15,361 nucleotides of DNA, taken from assembly GCA_946482635.1 (NCBI GenBank), contig CAMLSG010000131.1:1-15361 (forward strand), given 5' to 3'. A program made the translations under genes and the position numbers. The number at the start of each line of letters is the position of its first letter. Positions within the stretch are counted from its first letter, which is position 1. Shown piece by piece: positions 1 to 8,585 of this stretch. The notes beneath the pieces were generated by a model. The model saw only the letters and a program-made list of their open reading frames with translations. It ran no database searches and was not told where the DNA came from. The DNA comes from an uncultured Duganella sp. GTDB taxonomy: Bacteria; Pseudomonadota; Gammaproteobacteria; Burkholderiales; Burkholderiaceae.

Positions 1-429
1 GGCGCCAAGATGGTGACCGCTGTCGCTACCGCCTCGGTGCCGAAGTTCACCGTGATCATCGGCGGCTCTTTCGGCGCCGGCAATTACGGCATGTGCGGCC
101 GTGCTTACTCGCCGCGCATGCTGTGGATGTGGCCAAACGCGCGCATCTCCGTGATGGGCGGCGAACAGGCAGCCGGCGTGCTGGCGACCGTCAAGCGCGA
201 CGGCATCGAAGCCAAAGGCGGCCAGTGGAGCGCCGAGGAAGAAGCGGCCTTCAAGCAGCCGATCAAGGAACAGTACGAAGTGCAGGGTCACCCTTACTAT
301 GCCTCCGCGCGCCTGTGGGACGACGGCGTGATCGATCCGGCCGACACCCGCATGGTGCTGGGCCTGGGCCTGTCCGCCGCGCTCAACGCGCCAATCCCGG
401 ACACCAAGTTCGGCGTGTTCCGCATGTAA
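1..429 (+). CDS. liuB: 3-methylcrotonyl-CoA carboxylase, carboxyltransferase (beta) subunit, C-terminal part
   Basis: This is the last 142 codons of a gene that begins before the window; the frame is open from base 1 and stops with TAA. The protein is the carboxyltransferase half of methylcrotonyl-CoA carboxylase. It moves the carboxyl group from biotin on the alpha subunit (LiuD, encoded at 5607) to 3-methylcrotonyl-CoA in leucine breakdown. The segment [18 protein letters not shown], followed by [18 protein letters not shown], is typical of acyl-CoA carboxyltransferase C-terminal domains. The C-terminal end, with [17 protein letters not shown] and a final FGVFRM, favours MCC beta over propionyl-CoA carboxylase beta. 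The neighbours liuC, liuD and liuE support this. The N-terminal domain cannot be judged. Confidence 0.93.
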   Translation, partial: GAKMVTAVATASVPKFTVIIGGSFGAGNYGMCGRAYSPRMLWMWPNARISVMGGEQAAGVLATVKRDGIEAKGGQWSAEEEAAFKQPIKEQYEVQGHPYYASARLWDDGVIDPADTRMVLGLGLSAALNAPIPDTKFGVFRM

Positions 430-433
430 GGAG
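429..433 (+). promoter_or_regulatory. Ribosome binding site deciding the liuC start
   Basis: AGGAG overlaps the last base of the liuB stop codon. It is 6 bases from ATG 440 and directly abuts ATG 434, so it favours the downstream start. Confidence 0.6.
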
Positions 434-439
434 ATGGCG

Positions 440-1225
440 ATGACTTATGAAACCCTGAACGTCGACATCAACGACAAGATCGCCACCGTCACCCTGAACC
501 GCCCGGACGTGCGCAATGCCTTCAATGAGCATTCGATCAACGACCTGGCGCGCGCTTTCTCGGAGCTGGGCCGCAACGAAAACGTGCGCGCCATTGTGCT
601 GGCCGGGAACGGCCCGGCCTTCTGCGCCGGCGGTGACCTGAACTGGATGAAGAAGATGGCCCATTACACCCACGAGGAGAATGAGGCCGACGCCATGCAG
701 CTGGCGCAAATGCTGCGCACTATCTACCTGTGCCCGAAACCGACCGTCGCGCGCGTGCATGGCGATTGCTATGCGGGCGGCATGGGTCTCGTCTCCGCCT
801 GCGACATCATTGTCGCCGTACCGGAAGCGAATTTCTGCCTGAGCGAAGTGAAACTGGGTTTGATCCCCGCGACCATTTCGCCGTATGTGATCAAGGCGAT
901 GGGTGAGCAGGCTTCGCGCCGCTATTTCCTCACCGCCGAACGTTTCAGCGCCGCCGAAGCCCACCGCATCGGCATGGTGCACGAACTGGTCGCCGCCGAC
1001 GCACTGGACGCCAAAATGGCGGAAGTGTTGAAGGCGCTGGTGACCAACAGCCCGAATGCAGTGAAGGAAGCCAAAGTGCTGGTGCGCGACATCGCCGGCA
1101 AGCCGGTGAACGATGCGCTGCTGGCCGATACGGCCGAACGCATCGCCCATATCCGCGCGTCCGAGCAGGGCCGCGAAGGCGTGACTTCCTTCCTGGAGAA
1201 GCGCAAGCCGGGCTGGCTGAATTGA
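440..1225 (+). CDS. liuC: Methylglutaconyl-CoA hydratase (enoyl-CoA hydratase family)
   Basis: Crotonase-fold hydratase that probably turns 3-methylglutaconyl-CoA, the MCC product, into HMG-CoA for LiuE. Visible motifs are the oxyanion-hole segment PAFCAGGDLNWM, the second block YAGGMGLVSACDI, and FCLSEVKLGLIPATISPYV with one catalytic Glu (residue 136 from this start). The Glu usual in GGGxEL of housekeeping crotonases is Gly here (GGMGL), as I recall for LiuC/AUH-type hydratases. An in-frame ATG also lies at 434, but AGGAG at 429-433 touches it. The same Shine-Dalgarno sequence is 6 bases from the ATG at 440, so I prefer 440 (261 aa). The liuB stop is 10 bases upstream, consistent with translational coupling. 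Confidence 0.9.
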   Translation: MTYETLNVDINDKIATVTLNRPDVRNAFNEHSINDLARAFSELGRNENVRAIVLAGNGPAFCAGGDLNWMKKMAHYTHEENEADAMQLAQMLRTIYLCPKPTVARVHGDCYAGGMGLVSACDIIVAVPEANFCLSEVKLGLIPATISPYVIKAMGEQASRRYFLTAERFSAAEAHRIGMVHELVAADALDAKMAEVLKALVTNSPNAVKEAKVLVRDIAGKPVNDALLADTAERIAHIRASEQGREGVTSFLEKRKPGWLN

Positions 1226-1237
1226 ACGGAGCAGTTT

Positions 1238-2566
1238 TTGGAAGCAAACCAACAAAGCGATTGGGTAGCACGTAGCCTGAAGTCAGTCTGGCACCCGTGC
1301 ACCCAGATGCAGCACCATGAAACGGTCCCGCTGATCCCGGTCAGCCATGGCCGCGGCGTGTGGCTGTATGACCATCAAGGCAACCGCTACCTGGATGCGA
1401 TCAGCTCCTGGTGGGTGAACCTGTTCGGCCATGCGAACCCGCGCATCAACGCGGCACTGCGCGAACAGCTCGACATGCTGGAGCATGCGATGCTGGCCGG
1501 CTTCACCCACGAGCCGGTGATCCAGCTCAGCGAACGCCTGGCGGCGCTGACCCAGCATCAGCTGGGCCACGCCTTCTACGCGTCGGATGGCGCGTCGGCG
1601 GTCGAAATCGCTTTGAAAATGAGCTTCCACGCCTGGCGCAATATGGGCCAGGGCGACAAGCAGGAATTCGTTTGCCTGAAGGGCAGCTACCACGGCGAGA
1701 CCATCGGCGCGCTCGCCGTAACCGACGTGGCGCTGTTCAAGGATGCCTACGGCCCGCTGCTGCGCGCCACGCAGACCGTGATGTCCCCGGATGCGCGCCA
1801 GGCCGGCGAAGGCGAAACGGCTGCCGACGTGGCACGCCGCGCCGCCGCCGATGTCGAGCGCATGTTCATTGAACGCGCCGGCAAGATCGCGGCCATCATC
1901 ATCGAACCGCTGGTGCAGTGCGCCACCGGCATGGCGATGCACGATCCGCTTTACCTGAAACTGGTGCGCGAGCTGTGCGACAAGCACGGCGTGCACCTGA
2001 TCCTGGACGAAATCGCGGTCGGCTGCGGCCGCACCGGCACCTTCTTCGCCTGCGAGCAGGCCGGCATCTGGCCGGACTTCCTGTGCCTGTCGAAGGGCAT
2101 CAGCGGCGGCTACCTGCCGCTGTCCATCGTGCTGTCGCGCGACGAGATCTACCAGGCGTTCTACGATGCCGACGTGACCCGCGGCTTCCTGCACTCGCAC
2201 TCGTACACCGGCAACCCGCTGGCCTGCCGCGCTGCGCTGGCCACGCTGGACATCTTCGCCGAAGACCATGTGCTGGAAGCGAACAAGGCGCGCTCGCGCA
2301 AGCTGACCGAGGCGCTGGCGCCGCTGGCCAACCACGAGCACACCGGGAACTTCCGCAACCGCGGCATGATCTGGGCCTTTGATGCCGTCGGCGCTACGCC
2401 GGGCTTCTCGCGCCGCTTCTTCACCGAGGGCACGAAGCAGGAACTGCTGCTGCGCCCCATCGGCAATACCGTGTACCTGATGCCGCCGTATATCCTCAGC
2501 GATGAGGAAATCGATGGACTGGCTGCGCGCACCTTGTCGGTGTTCGAGAAAACGCGGGTGGGCTGA
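1238..2566 (+). CDS. bioA: Adenosylmethionine-8-amino-7-oxononanoate aminotransferase (DAPA synthase)
   Basis: PLP-dependent class III aminotransferase of biotin synthesis. It converts 8-amino-7-oxononanoate (KAPA) to 7,8-diaminononanoate using S-adenosylmethionine as amino donor. Its 442 aa is close to the usual length. Visible motifs are SSWW (residues 57-60) near the substrate pocket, the cofactor-binding stretch [13 protein letters not shown] with Asp257, and the Schiff-base lysine in [11 protein letters not shown] (Lys286). [16 protein letters not shown] is also typical of the family. The start is TTG at 1238, chosen because GGAG (1228-1231) lies 6 bases before it. The first in-frame ATG (1307) would remove the conserved SVWHPCTQ segment. 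The gene follows liuC by 12 bases and is the first of four contiguous bio genes. Confidence 0.95.
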   Translation: MEANQQSDWVARSLKSVWHPCTQMQHHETVPLIPVSHGRGVWLYDHQGNRYLDAISSWWVNLFGHANPRINAALREQLDMLEHAMLAGFTHEPVIQLSERLAALTQHQLGHAFYASDGASAVEIALKMSFHAWRNMGQGDKQEFVCLKGSYHGETIGALAVTDVALFKDAYGPLLRATQTVMSPDARQAGEGETAADVARRAAADVERMFIERAGKIAAIIIEPLVQCATGMAMHDPLYLKLVRELCDKHGVHLILDEIAVGCGRTGTFFACEQAGIWPDFLCLSKGISGGYLPLSIVLSRDEIYQAFYDADVTRGFLHSHSYTGNPLACRAALATLDIFAEDHVLEANKARSRKLTEALAPLANHEHTGNFRNRGMIWAFDAVGATPGFSRRFFTEGTKQELLLRPIGNTVYLMPPYILSDEEIDGLAARTLSVFEKTRVG

Positions 2567-2568
2567 TC

Positions 2569-3753
2569 ATGGAACTGCTCGCAAAACTCGACCAGCAATT
2601 GCAAGCGCTGGATGACAAAAGCCTGATCCGCAAACGGCGCTCGGTCGAAACGGCCTGCGCGCCGCGCATGATGGTCGATGGCCGGGAACTGCTGGCCTTC
2701 TGCAGCAACGACTACCTCGGCCTGGCAGCGCATCCGCGCGTGGCCGAAGCGATGCACCTGGGGATTGAGCTGTATGGCGCCGGCAGCGGCGCCGCGCACC
2801 TGGTCAGCGGCCATAGCCGCGCGCATACCCTGCTGGAGCAGCGCCTCGCAGAATTCCTGTCGCCGCACCTGGTTGAGGCGCAGGCGCTGTATTTCTGCAC
2901 CGGCTACATGGCCAACCTGGCCGTAGTGACCGGGCTCGCCGTCGGCGACAAGGACACTGAAATCTTCAGTGAAGCGCTCAACCACGCGTCCCTGATCGAC
3001 GGCGGCCGCCTGGCACGCACCAAGGTTTCCGTTTACCCGCACGCCGACGTGGCTGCACTGGGCGAGCTGTTGGCTGCCAGCACCGCCAGCAACAAGATCG
3101 TGGTCACCGACGCCGTGTTCAGCATGGACGGCGACCTGGCCGACCTGCCGGCGCTGCTGGCCTTGTGCGAACAACACAAGGCCTGGCTGGTGGTGGACGA
3201 CGCCCACGGCTTCGGCACGCTGGGCGAGAATGGCCGCGGCGCATTGGAGCACTACGCCATGCGCTCGCCTTACCTGGTCTATGTCGGCACCCTGGGCAAG
3301 GCTGCCGGCGTTGGCGGCGCCTTCGTTGCGGCGCACCGCACCGTGGTGGAAACGCTGATCCAGCGCGCCCGTCCTTACATTTTCACCACCGCTGCGCCGC
3401 CTGCATTGGCTCACGCGCTGCAAGCGAGCCTGGACATCATCTGCGGTGACGAAGGCCGCGAGCGCCGCGCTCACTTGCAAGCGCTGGTGGCACAATTGCA
3501 GGACAGCCTGCGCTTGAAGCGCTGGCAACTGCTGCCGTCGAAAACGGCAATCCAGCCAATCATCATTGGCGAGAACGAAGAAACCATGCGCATGTCCGCC
3601 GCGCTGTACGAGCAAGGCATCTGGGTAGGCGGCATTCGCCCGCCAACCGTGCCGGCAGGTACTGCCCGCCTGCGTGTCACGCTGTCTGCCGGCCACACGG
3701 CCGACGACGTGCGCCGCCTGGCAGACGCAATTAACGAATTAGAAAGGACCTGA
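2569..3753 (+). CDS. bioF: 8-amino-7-oxononanoate synthase (KAPA synthase)
   Basis: PLP enzyme of the alpha-oxoamine synthase family. It condenses pimeloyl-ACP (or pimeloyl-CoA) with L-alanine to give KAPA, the substrate of BioA. It is 394 aa, the normal length. Visible motifs are [13 protein letters not shown], the glycine-rich [17 protein letters not shown] with His139, the cofactor-binding VVDDAHGFG with Asp210 and His213, and the PLP lysine in [12 protein letters not shown] (Lys244). The ATG is only 2 bases after the bioA stop and has no strong Shine-Dalgarno sequence, so translation is probably coupled to bioA. No sign of damage. Confidence 0.96.
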   Translation: MELLAKLDQQLQALDDKSLIRKRRSVETACAPRMMVDGRELLAFCSNDYLGLAAHPRVAEAMHLGIELYGAGSGAAHLVSGHSRAHTLLEQRLAEFLSPHLVEAQALYFCTGYMANLAVVTGLAVGDKDTEIFSEALNHASLIDGGRLARTKVSVYPHADVAALGELLAASTASNKIVVTDAVFSMDGDLADLPALLALCEQHKAWLVVDDAHGFGTLGENGRGALEHYAMRSPYLVYVGTLGKAAGVGGAFVAAHRTVVETLIQRARPYIFTTAAPPALAHALQASLDIICGDEGRERRAHLQALVAQLQDSLRLKRWQLLPSKTAIQPIIIGENEETMRMSAALYEQGIWVGGIRPPTVPAGTARLRVTLSAGHTADDVRRLADAINELERT

Positions 3754-3754
3754 T

Positions 3755-4522
3755 ATGGCGCTTGAAGACCCTGTCATCGCTCCTGAGCCCCAAGCCGCAG
3801 CGGCCGCCGATGGCCTGCCGCCGCGCTTCGCCTGCTTCGTGGCAGGCACCGACACCGAAATCGGCAAGACCCTGACGTCTTCCGCCATGCTGTATTCCCT
3901 GGTGCGCAATGGAGCGCGCGCCTGCGGCATGAAACCCGTCGCCGCCGGTGCGGTGATGAAGAACGGCCAGTTGCACAACGACGACGCCGACCAGCTGATC
4001 GAAGCAAGCAATGTGCACTTGCCGCAGGCGCTGACCACCCCGTTCATGCTGAAAGAGCCGGCTGCACCGCATATCGCCGCCGCCCTGGAAGGTGTTGAAA
4101 TCGATCCGGTGCCGATCCTGGCCGCCTACGTGGAAGTCGCTGCCGCAACGGACGCCATCGTGGTGGAAGGCGTGGGCGGTTTCCGCGTGCCGCTGACCGA
4201 CGATTTCGACACCGCCGACCTGGCCCAGCAGCTTGCGCTGCCGGTCGTGCTGGTGGTGGGCCTGCGCCTGGGATGCATCAACCACGCGCTGCTGACCGTG
4301 GAAGCAATCGAGTCGCGCGGCCTGAAGCTGGTGGGCTGGGTCGCCAACACCCTGGAATTTGAAATGAACTTCGCGGACGAGAATATCGCCGCACTGGCAG
4401 CGCGCATTCCGGCGCCGCTGCTCGGCCGCATCCCGCGACTGGCGAAACCAACTGCCGCCGCCGCTGCCGAATACCTGAACTTCACGTCCCTGCCGAACTG
4501 GCCGGGCCGCCGCACCAAGTAA
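3755..4522 (+). CDS. bioD: Dethiobiotin synthetase
   Basis: ATP-dependent carboxylase that closes the ureido ring of diaminononanoate, making dethiobiotin. It is 255 aa, about 25-30 longer than E. coli BioD. The excess is an N-terminal Ala/Pro-rich extension of about 25 residues before the conserved core. The P-loop is GTDTEIGKT (residues 31-39). MKPVAAG carries the substrate-contacting Lys60, and [10 protein letters not shown] (from Glu138) is the family block that reads EGAGGW in E. coli, with Phe here instead of Trp. [14 protein letters not shown] is also conserved. The start follows AAAGGA (3743-3748) by 6 bases and lies 1 base after the bioF stop. An internal start removing the extension cannot be excluded, but no better ribosome binding site is seen. 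Confidence 0.95.
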   Translation: MALEDPVIAPEPQAAAAADGLPPRFACFVAGTDTEIGKTLTSSAMLYSLVRNGARACGMKPVAAGAVMKNGQLHNDDADQLIEASNVHLPQALTTPFMLKEPAAPHIAAALEGVEIDPVPILAAYVEVAAATDAIVVEGVGGFRVPLTDDFDTADLAQQLALPVVLVVGLRLGCINHALLTVEAIESRGLKLVGWVANTLEFEMNFADENIAALAARIPAPLLGRIPRLAKPTAAAAAEYLNFTSLPNWPGRRTK

Positions 4523-4534
4523 GAGAGGAAGAAC

Positions 4535-5575
4535 ATGTCCCTGCAAGAACCTAAAGCCGTCCAACTGCACCGTCCAACCGCCGCCATCAAGCTGCCGGAA
4601 GCCGCCACCTGGCCCCTGGAAGACGTGATGGCCCTGTACGAGCTGCCATTCAACGATTTGATGTTCCGCGCACAGGAAGCCCATCGCGCCCACTGGCCGG
4701 ACGGCGACGTCGAACTGGCGACCCTGCTCTCGATCAAGACCGGCGGCTGCGAAGAGGATTGCGGCTACTGCCCGCAGGCCGCACGCTACGACACCGGCGT
4801 GGAAGCCAAGAAGATCCTGGACCTGGACACCGTGCTGGATGCCGCCAAGCAGGCAAAGGACAACGGCGCGACCCGTTTCTGCATGGGCGCCGCATGGCGC
4901 AGCCCGAAGGAGCGCGACATGGAAAAAGTCGAAACCATGGTGCGTGAAGTGAAGGCCATGGGCCTGGAGACCTGCGCCACCCTGGGCATGCTGGAAGCCG
5001 AGCAGGCGCAGCGCCTGAAGGACGCCGGCCTGGATTACTACAACCACAACCTGGACACTTCGCCGGACTTCTACGACAACGTGATCTCCACCCGCCAGTA
5101 CCAGGACCGCCTGGACACCCTGGGCCACGTGCGCAACGCCGGCCTGAAGGTTTGCTGCGGCGGCATCGTGGGCATGGGCGAAACGCGCGAACAGCGCGCC
5201 GGCCTGATCGCCCAACTGGCCAACCTGAATCCATACCCTGAATCGGTACCGGTCAACCACCTGGTGCAGGTGGAAGGCACTCCGCTGCACGGCCTGGACA
5301 AGCTGGACCCGCTGGAATTCGTTCGCACCATCGCCGTGGCTCGCATCACCATGCCGAAAGCGCGCGTGCGCCTGTCCGCCGGCCGCCGCGAACTGGGCGA
5401 AGCCGTGCAGGCCATGTGCTTCATGGCTGGCGCCAACTCGATCTTCTACGGCGATAAGCTGCTGACCACCGACAATCCGGAAGCCAACGACGACCGCGCA
5501 TTGCTGGCAAAACTGGGCTTGCCGACCCGCGGCGCCGTACTGGACTCCGTACAAAAAGAAGCCTGCGGCTGCTAA
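4535..5575 (+). CDS. bioB: Biotin synthase (radical SAM)
   Basis: Inserts sulfur into dethiobiotin to give biotin, using a SAM-bound [4Fe-4S] cluster and a sacrificial [2Fe-2S] cluster. It is 346 aa, the usual length. The radical-SAM motif CEEDCGYC gives Cys72, Cys76 and Cys79. The [2Fe-2S] ligands known from E. coli BioB (Cys97, Cys128, Cys188, Arg260) map with a constant offset of 19 to Cys116, Cys147, Cys207 and Arg279, so all ligands are present. YNHNLDTS and SAGRRE are further family blocks. The start follows GAGG (4525-4528) by 6 bases. The C-terminus ends in CGC. Last of the four bio genes; liuD follows after a 31-base A-rich gap. Confidence 0.97.
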   Translation: MSLQEPKAVQLHRPTAAIKLPEAATWPLEDVMALYELPFNDLMFRAQEAHRAHWPDGDVELATLLSIKTGGCEEDCGYCPQAARYDTGVEAKKILDLDTVLDAAKQAKDNGATRFCMGAAWRSPKERDMEKVETMVREVKAMGLETCATLGMLEAEQAQRLKDAGLDYYNHNLDTSPDFYDNVISTRQYQDRLDTLGHVRNAGLKVCCGGIVGMGETREQRAGLIAQLANLNPYPESVPVNHLVQVEGTPLHGLDKLDPLEFVRTIAVARITMPKARVRLSAGRRELGEAVQAMCFMAGANSIFYGDKLLTTDNPEANDDRALLAKLGLPTRGAVLDSVQKEACGC

Positions 5576-5606
5576 GAAAAAAATTCAAAAAAGAGTAGAG
5601 AGAGAC
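5576..5606 (+). other. A-rich spacer between bioB and liuD
   Basis: This 31-base gap is the longest in the operon and is made almost only of A and G, in strong contrast to the GC-rich coding DNA. It holds no hairpin and no clear promoter hexamers. Only a weak purine-rich ribosome binding site (GAGAGAGA) lies just before the ATG. The run of A may serve as an unstructured ribosome landing site; this is inference. Confidence 0.5.
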
Positions 5607-7637
5607 ATGTTCAAAAAAATCCTGATTGCCAACCGTGGCGAGATCGCTTGCCGCGTCGCTGCAACCGCACGCCGCATGGGCATCAAGACCGTCGCCGTGT
5701 ATTCGGACGCGGACGCCAACGCCAAGCACGTCGCCGTGTGCGACGAAGCTGTGAACATCGGCCCCGCCGCCGCCAAGGAATCCTACCTGTGCGGCGACAA
5801 GCTGATCGCCGTGGCGCTGGCCACCGGTGCGGAAGCGATCCACCCGGGCTATGGTTTCCTGTCCGAGAACGCCGAGTTCGCGGACGCCTGCGCTGAAATG
5901 GGCCTGGCCTTTATCGGCCCGCCGGCTTCCGCCATGCGCGCCATGGGCTCGAAGTCGGCTGCCAAGCAGCTCATGGAAAAAGCCAATGTGCCACTGGTGC
6001 CGGGCTACCACGGCGACAATCAGGACGCAGGCTTCCTGCAGGAACAAGCCGACCGCATCGGCTACCCTGTGCTGCTGAAGGCTTCGGCCGGCGGCGGCGG
6101 CAAGGGCATGCGCGTGGTCGAATCGTCGGAAGCGTTCAAGGATGCGCTGGCGTCCTGCAAGCGCGAAGCGATCAGCTCCTTCGGCGACGACAAGGTGCTG
6201 GCAGAAAAATACCTGCAGCGCCCGCGCCATATCGAAATCCAGGTGTTCGCCGATACACACGGCAACTGCATCTACCTCTTCGAGCGTGACTGCTCCGTGC
6301 AACGCCGCCACCAGAAAGTGCTGGAAGAAGCGCCGGCACCTGGCATGAGCGCCGAGCGCCGCGCCGCAATGGGCGAAGCCGCCGTTGCAGCCGCACGCGC
6401 CGTGGGCTACGTCGGCGCCGGCACGGTGGAATTCATCGCCAACCAGGATGGCAGCTTCTACTTCATGGAGATGAACACCCGCCTGCAAGTTGAGCACCCG
6501 GTGACAGAAATGATCACCGGCACCGACCTGGTGGAATGGCAGATCCGCGTCGCTGCCGGCGAAACCCTGCCGAAGAAGCAGGAAGAGCTGACCATCAACG
6601 GCCATTCCATCGAAGCGCGGATCTACGCCGAGAATCCGGAGAAAGGCTTCCTGCCGTCGATCGGCACGCTGCGCCACCTGGAAACGCCGGCTTCGGTCAA
6701 CTTCGAACTGGGCGGTGTCCCTGGCCATCCTGCCGCTGTGCGTATCGATTCCGGCGTGCGCGAGAACGATGCGATTTCGCCGTTCTACGATCCGATGATC
6801 GCCAAGCTGATCGTTTGGGGCGCAGACCGCAAGCAGGCGCTGGCCCGCATGGCGCAAGCGCTGTCGCAATACCAGATCGTCGGCCTGGCGACCAATATCG
6901 CCTTCCTGAAACGCCTGGTGGAAGGCGACGCCTTCGCCAACGCCGACCTGGATACCGGCCTGATCGAACGCAATCACGATGCGCTGTTCCCTCCGGCGCG
7001 CTCGATTCCGGTTGCTGCCGTGGCGCTGGCCGCGGTATCGCTGATCGAAGAAGAGAAGGATAAGTCGGCCGCGCAATCGGGTGCCAACAAGGGCGATCCA
7101 TGGGGCCAGGCGCTGGGCTGGCGCATGAACTTTCATTACGCCCGCAAGCTGGCTTTCAGCGACGAGCATGGCAAGCAGTACGCGCCGATGCTGACCTATT
7201 TGCCGCACGGCTGGCACTTCGAGATCAAAGGCCTGGAAGTCGACCTGTCGCTGTTCAGGCAGGACGGCGTGGACCTGAGCATCAAGCTGGGCGAAACCTC
7301 CGTGCATGGCACCGTGCGCCGCGATGGCGATGTGTTCCACGTATTCACCGGCGGGGGCCACTATGTGCTGGACTATAACGACCCGATGGCGCATGCCGGC
7401 GAGTCCGAAGCCGAGGGCGGCCGCCTGACTGCGCCGATGCCGGGCAAGGTCGTCGCGGTGCTGGCAGAGAAGGGCAAGGAAGTGAAGAAGGGCGATGCGC
7501 TGGTCATCATGGAAGCGATGAAGATGGAACACACGATCTCCGCGCCGCATGACGGCGTGGTCGAAGAGATCCTGTACGCGGTGGGCGACCAGGTGGCGGA
7601 CGGCGCGCCGCTGCTGGCCTTCAAGACCGCCGCTTAA
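5607..7637 (+). CDS. liuD: 3-methylcrotonyl-CoA carboxylase, biotin-containing (alpha) subunit
   Basis: 676-aa biotin carboxylase/biotin carrier subunit that partners LiuB. It carboxylates its own biotin with ATP and bicarbonate for 3-methylcrotonyl-CoA carboxylation. The biotin carboxylase domain (about 1-447) starts with FKKILIANRGEIACR and has IHPGYGFLSENAEF, the ATP-grasp loop KASAGGGGKGMRVV (Lys158, glycines 162-167), RRHQKVLEE, and EMNTRLQVEHPVTE with Glu288, Asn290 and Arg292. A central region (about 450-590) matches the position of the MCC BT domain. The C-terminal carrier domain contains MEAMKMEH with the biotinylated Lys639. It is separated from liuB by liuC and the four bio genes. 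The product needs the biotin those genes make, and a biotin ligase encoded elsewhere. Confidence 0.95.
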   Translation: MFKKILIANRGEIACRVAATARRMGIKTVAVYSDADANAKHVAVCDEAVNIGPAAAKESYLCGDKLIAVALATGAEAIHPGYGFLSENAEFADACAEMGLAFIGPPASAMRAMGSKSAAKQLMEKANVPLVPGYHGDNQDAGFLQEQADRIGYPVLLKASAGGGGKGMRVVESSEAFKDALASCKREAISSFGDDKVLAEKYLQRPRHIEIQVFADTHGNCIYLFERDCSVQRRHQKVLEEAPAPGMSAERRAAMGEAAVAAARAVGYVGAGTVEFIANQDGSFYFMEMNTRLQVEHPVTEMITGTDLVEWQIRVAAGETLPKKQEELTINGHSIEARIYAENPEKGFLPSIGTLRHLETPASVNFELGGVPGHPAAVRIDSGVRENDAISPFYDPMIAKLIVWGADRKQALARMAQALSQYQIVGLATNIAFLKRLVEGDAFANADLDTGLIERNHDALFPPARSIPVAAVALAAVSLIEEEKDKSAAQSGANKGDPWGQALGWRMNFHYARKLAFSDEHGKQYAPMLTYLPHGWHFEIKGLEVDLSLFRQDGVDLSIKLGETSVHGTVRRDGDVFHVFTGGGHYVLDYNDPMAHAGESEAEGGRLTAPMPGKVVAVLAEKGKEVKKGDALVIMEAMKMEHTISAPHDGVVEEILYAVGDQVADGAPLLAFKTAA

Positions 7638-7648
7638 GGGGAAGCGGA

Positions 7649-8584
7649 ATGCGCATCCTGCTTTATCGCGCGGATGGCAATACCGCGCCTTGGATCAAGG
7701 ACTTCGCCGAGTTCATGCCGGAGGCCGAAGTGGTCGTATGGCGCGAAGGCATCGGCGAGCTTCCAGCCTGCGACTACGCAGTGCTGTGGACGCCGCCGCA
7801 ATCCATGCTGGCCGACCTGGCGCGCGTGAAAGCGATTTTCCTGACCGGCGCTGGTGCTGACGCGATCATGAAGTATTCGCACGCGATTCCGCCGCACATC
7901 CCGATCGTGCGCCTGAATGATGCGGGCATGGGCATCCAGATGGCGGAGTACGTCACGCACGCCGTGCTGCGCTATTTCCGCCGCCTTGACGAATACGAAA
8001 CCCAGGCGCGTGCCGGCGCCTGGCTGCAACTGGAGGCGCGCGAGAAGACCGACTTTTCAGTCGGCGTGATGGGCGTAGGTGCGCTCGGCTCGCGCGTGAT
8101 CGAAGCTTTGCGTCCGTTCGGATTTCCGCTGCGTGCGTGGAGCCGTTCGCCTAAATCGCTGGCTGGCGTTGAATGCTTCCATGGCGATGAAGGACTGGAT
8201 AGCTTCCTCGGTTCGTCGCGCGTGGTGGTGTGCATGCTGCCGTTGACAGAAGAGACTACCCACATCCTCAACCGCGCGAATATGTTGAAGATGCCGCAGG
8301 GTGCCTACATCGTCAACGTGGGGAGAGGTGCGCATATTTCCGAACCGGACCTGCTGTCGCTGATCAAGTCCGGCCATATTGCGGGCGCCATGCTGGACGT
8401 GTTCCGCAACGAACCGCTGCCGGCCCAGCATCCGTTCTGGCAAGAGCCGCGCATTACGATCACGCCGCATATTTCCGCACTGACGCTGCGCCGCGAAAGC
8501 GTCGAGCAGATGGTCGGCAAGATGCGCCAGCATGCGCGCGGCGACGAAGTCGCCGATGTAATCAATCGCACAAAGGGATACTGA
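7649..8584 (+). CDS. ghrA: GhrA-like D-2-hydroxyacid dehydrogenase (glyoxylate/hydroxypyruvate reductase A type)
   Basis: 311-aa NAD(P)-dependent dehydrogenase that closely resembles E. coli GhrA along its whole length. Shared blocks include DTGMG-like DAGMGIQMAEYV, RRLDEY, PLRAWSRSPKSLAGV and MLDVFRNEPLP. The Rossmann motif is GVGALG (142-147). Arg166 and the Ser-Pro-Lys after it suggest a preference for NADPH. The catalytic set is Arg226 (NVGRGAHI), Glu255 (NEPLP) and His274 (ITPHISA). The real substrate is uncertain. The gene sits between liuD (11 bases upstream) and liuE (1 base downstream), so a 2-oxo or 2-hydroxy acid linked to branched-chain metabolism is possible, but nothing in the sequence proves it. 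Confidence 0.85.
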   Translation: MRILLYRADGNTAPWIKDFAEFMPEAEVVVWREGIGELPACDYAVLWTPPQSMLADLARVKAIFLTGAGADAIMKYSHAIPPHIPIVRLNDAGMGIQMAEYVTHAVLRYFRRLDEYETQARAGAWLQLEAREKTDFSVGVMGVGALGSRVIEALRPFGFPLRAWSRSPKSLAGVECFHGDEGLDSFLGSSRVVVCMLPLTEETTHILNRANMLKMPQGAYIVNVGRGAHISEPDLLSLIKSGHIAGAMLDVFRNEPLPAQHPFWQEPRITITPHISALTLRRESVEQMVGKMRQHARGDEVADVINRTKGY

Positions 8585-8585
8585 A

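Noticed and set aside
383..2341. Minus-strand open frames opposite liuC and bioA (290 and 352 codons)
   Set aside because: Same mirror-frame effect: no ribosome binding site, no recognisable motif, full overlap with clear + strand genes.
2161..7550. Long minus-strand open frames (511, 607 and 709 codons) opposite bioF, bioD/bioB and liuD
   Set aside because: They are mirror frames caused by GC-rich codon bias. Their translations are rich in His, Arg, Gln, Ala and Gly with no domain, and they lie over genes with complete catalytic motifs on the + strand.
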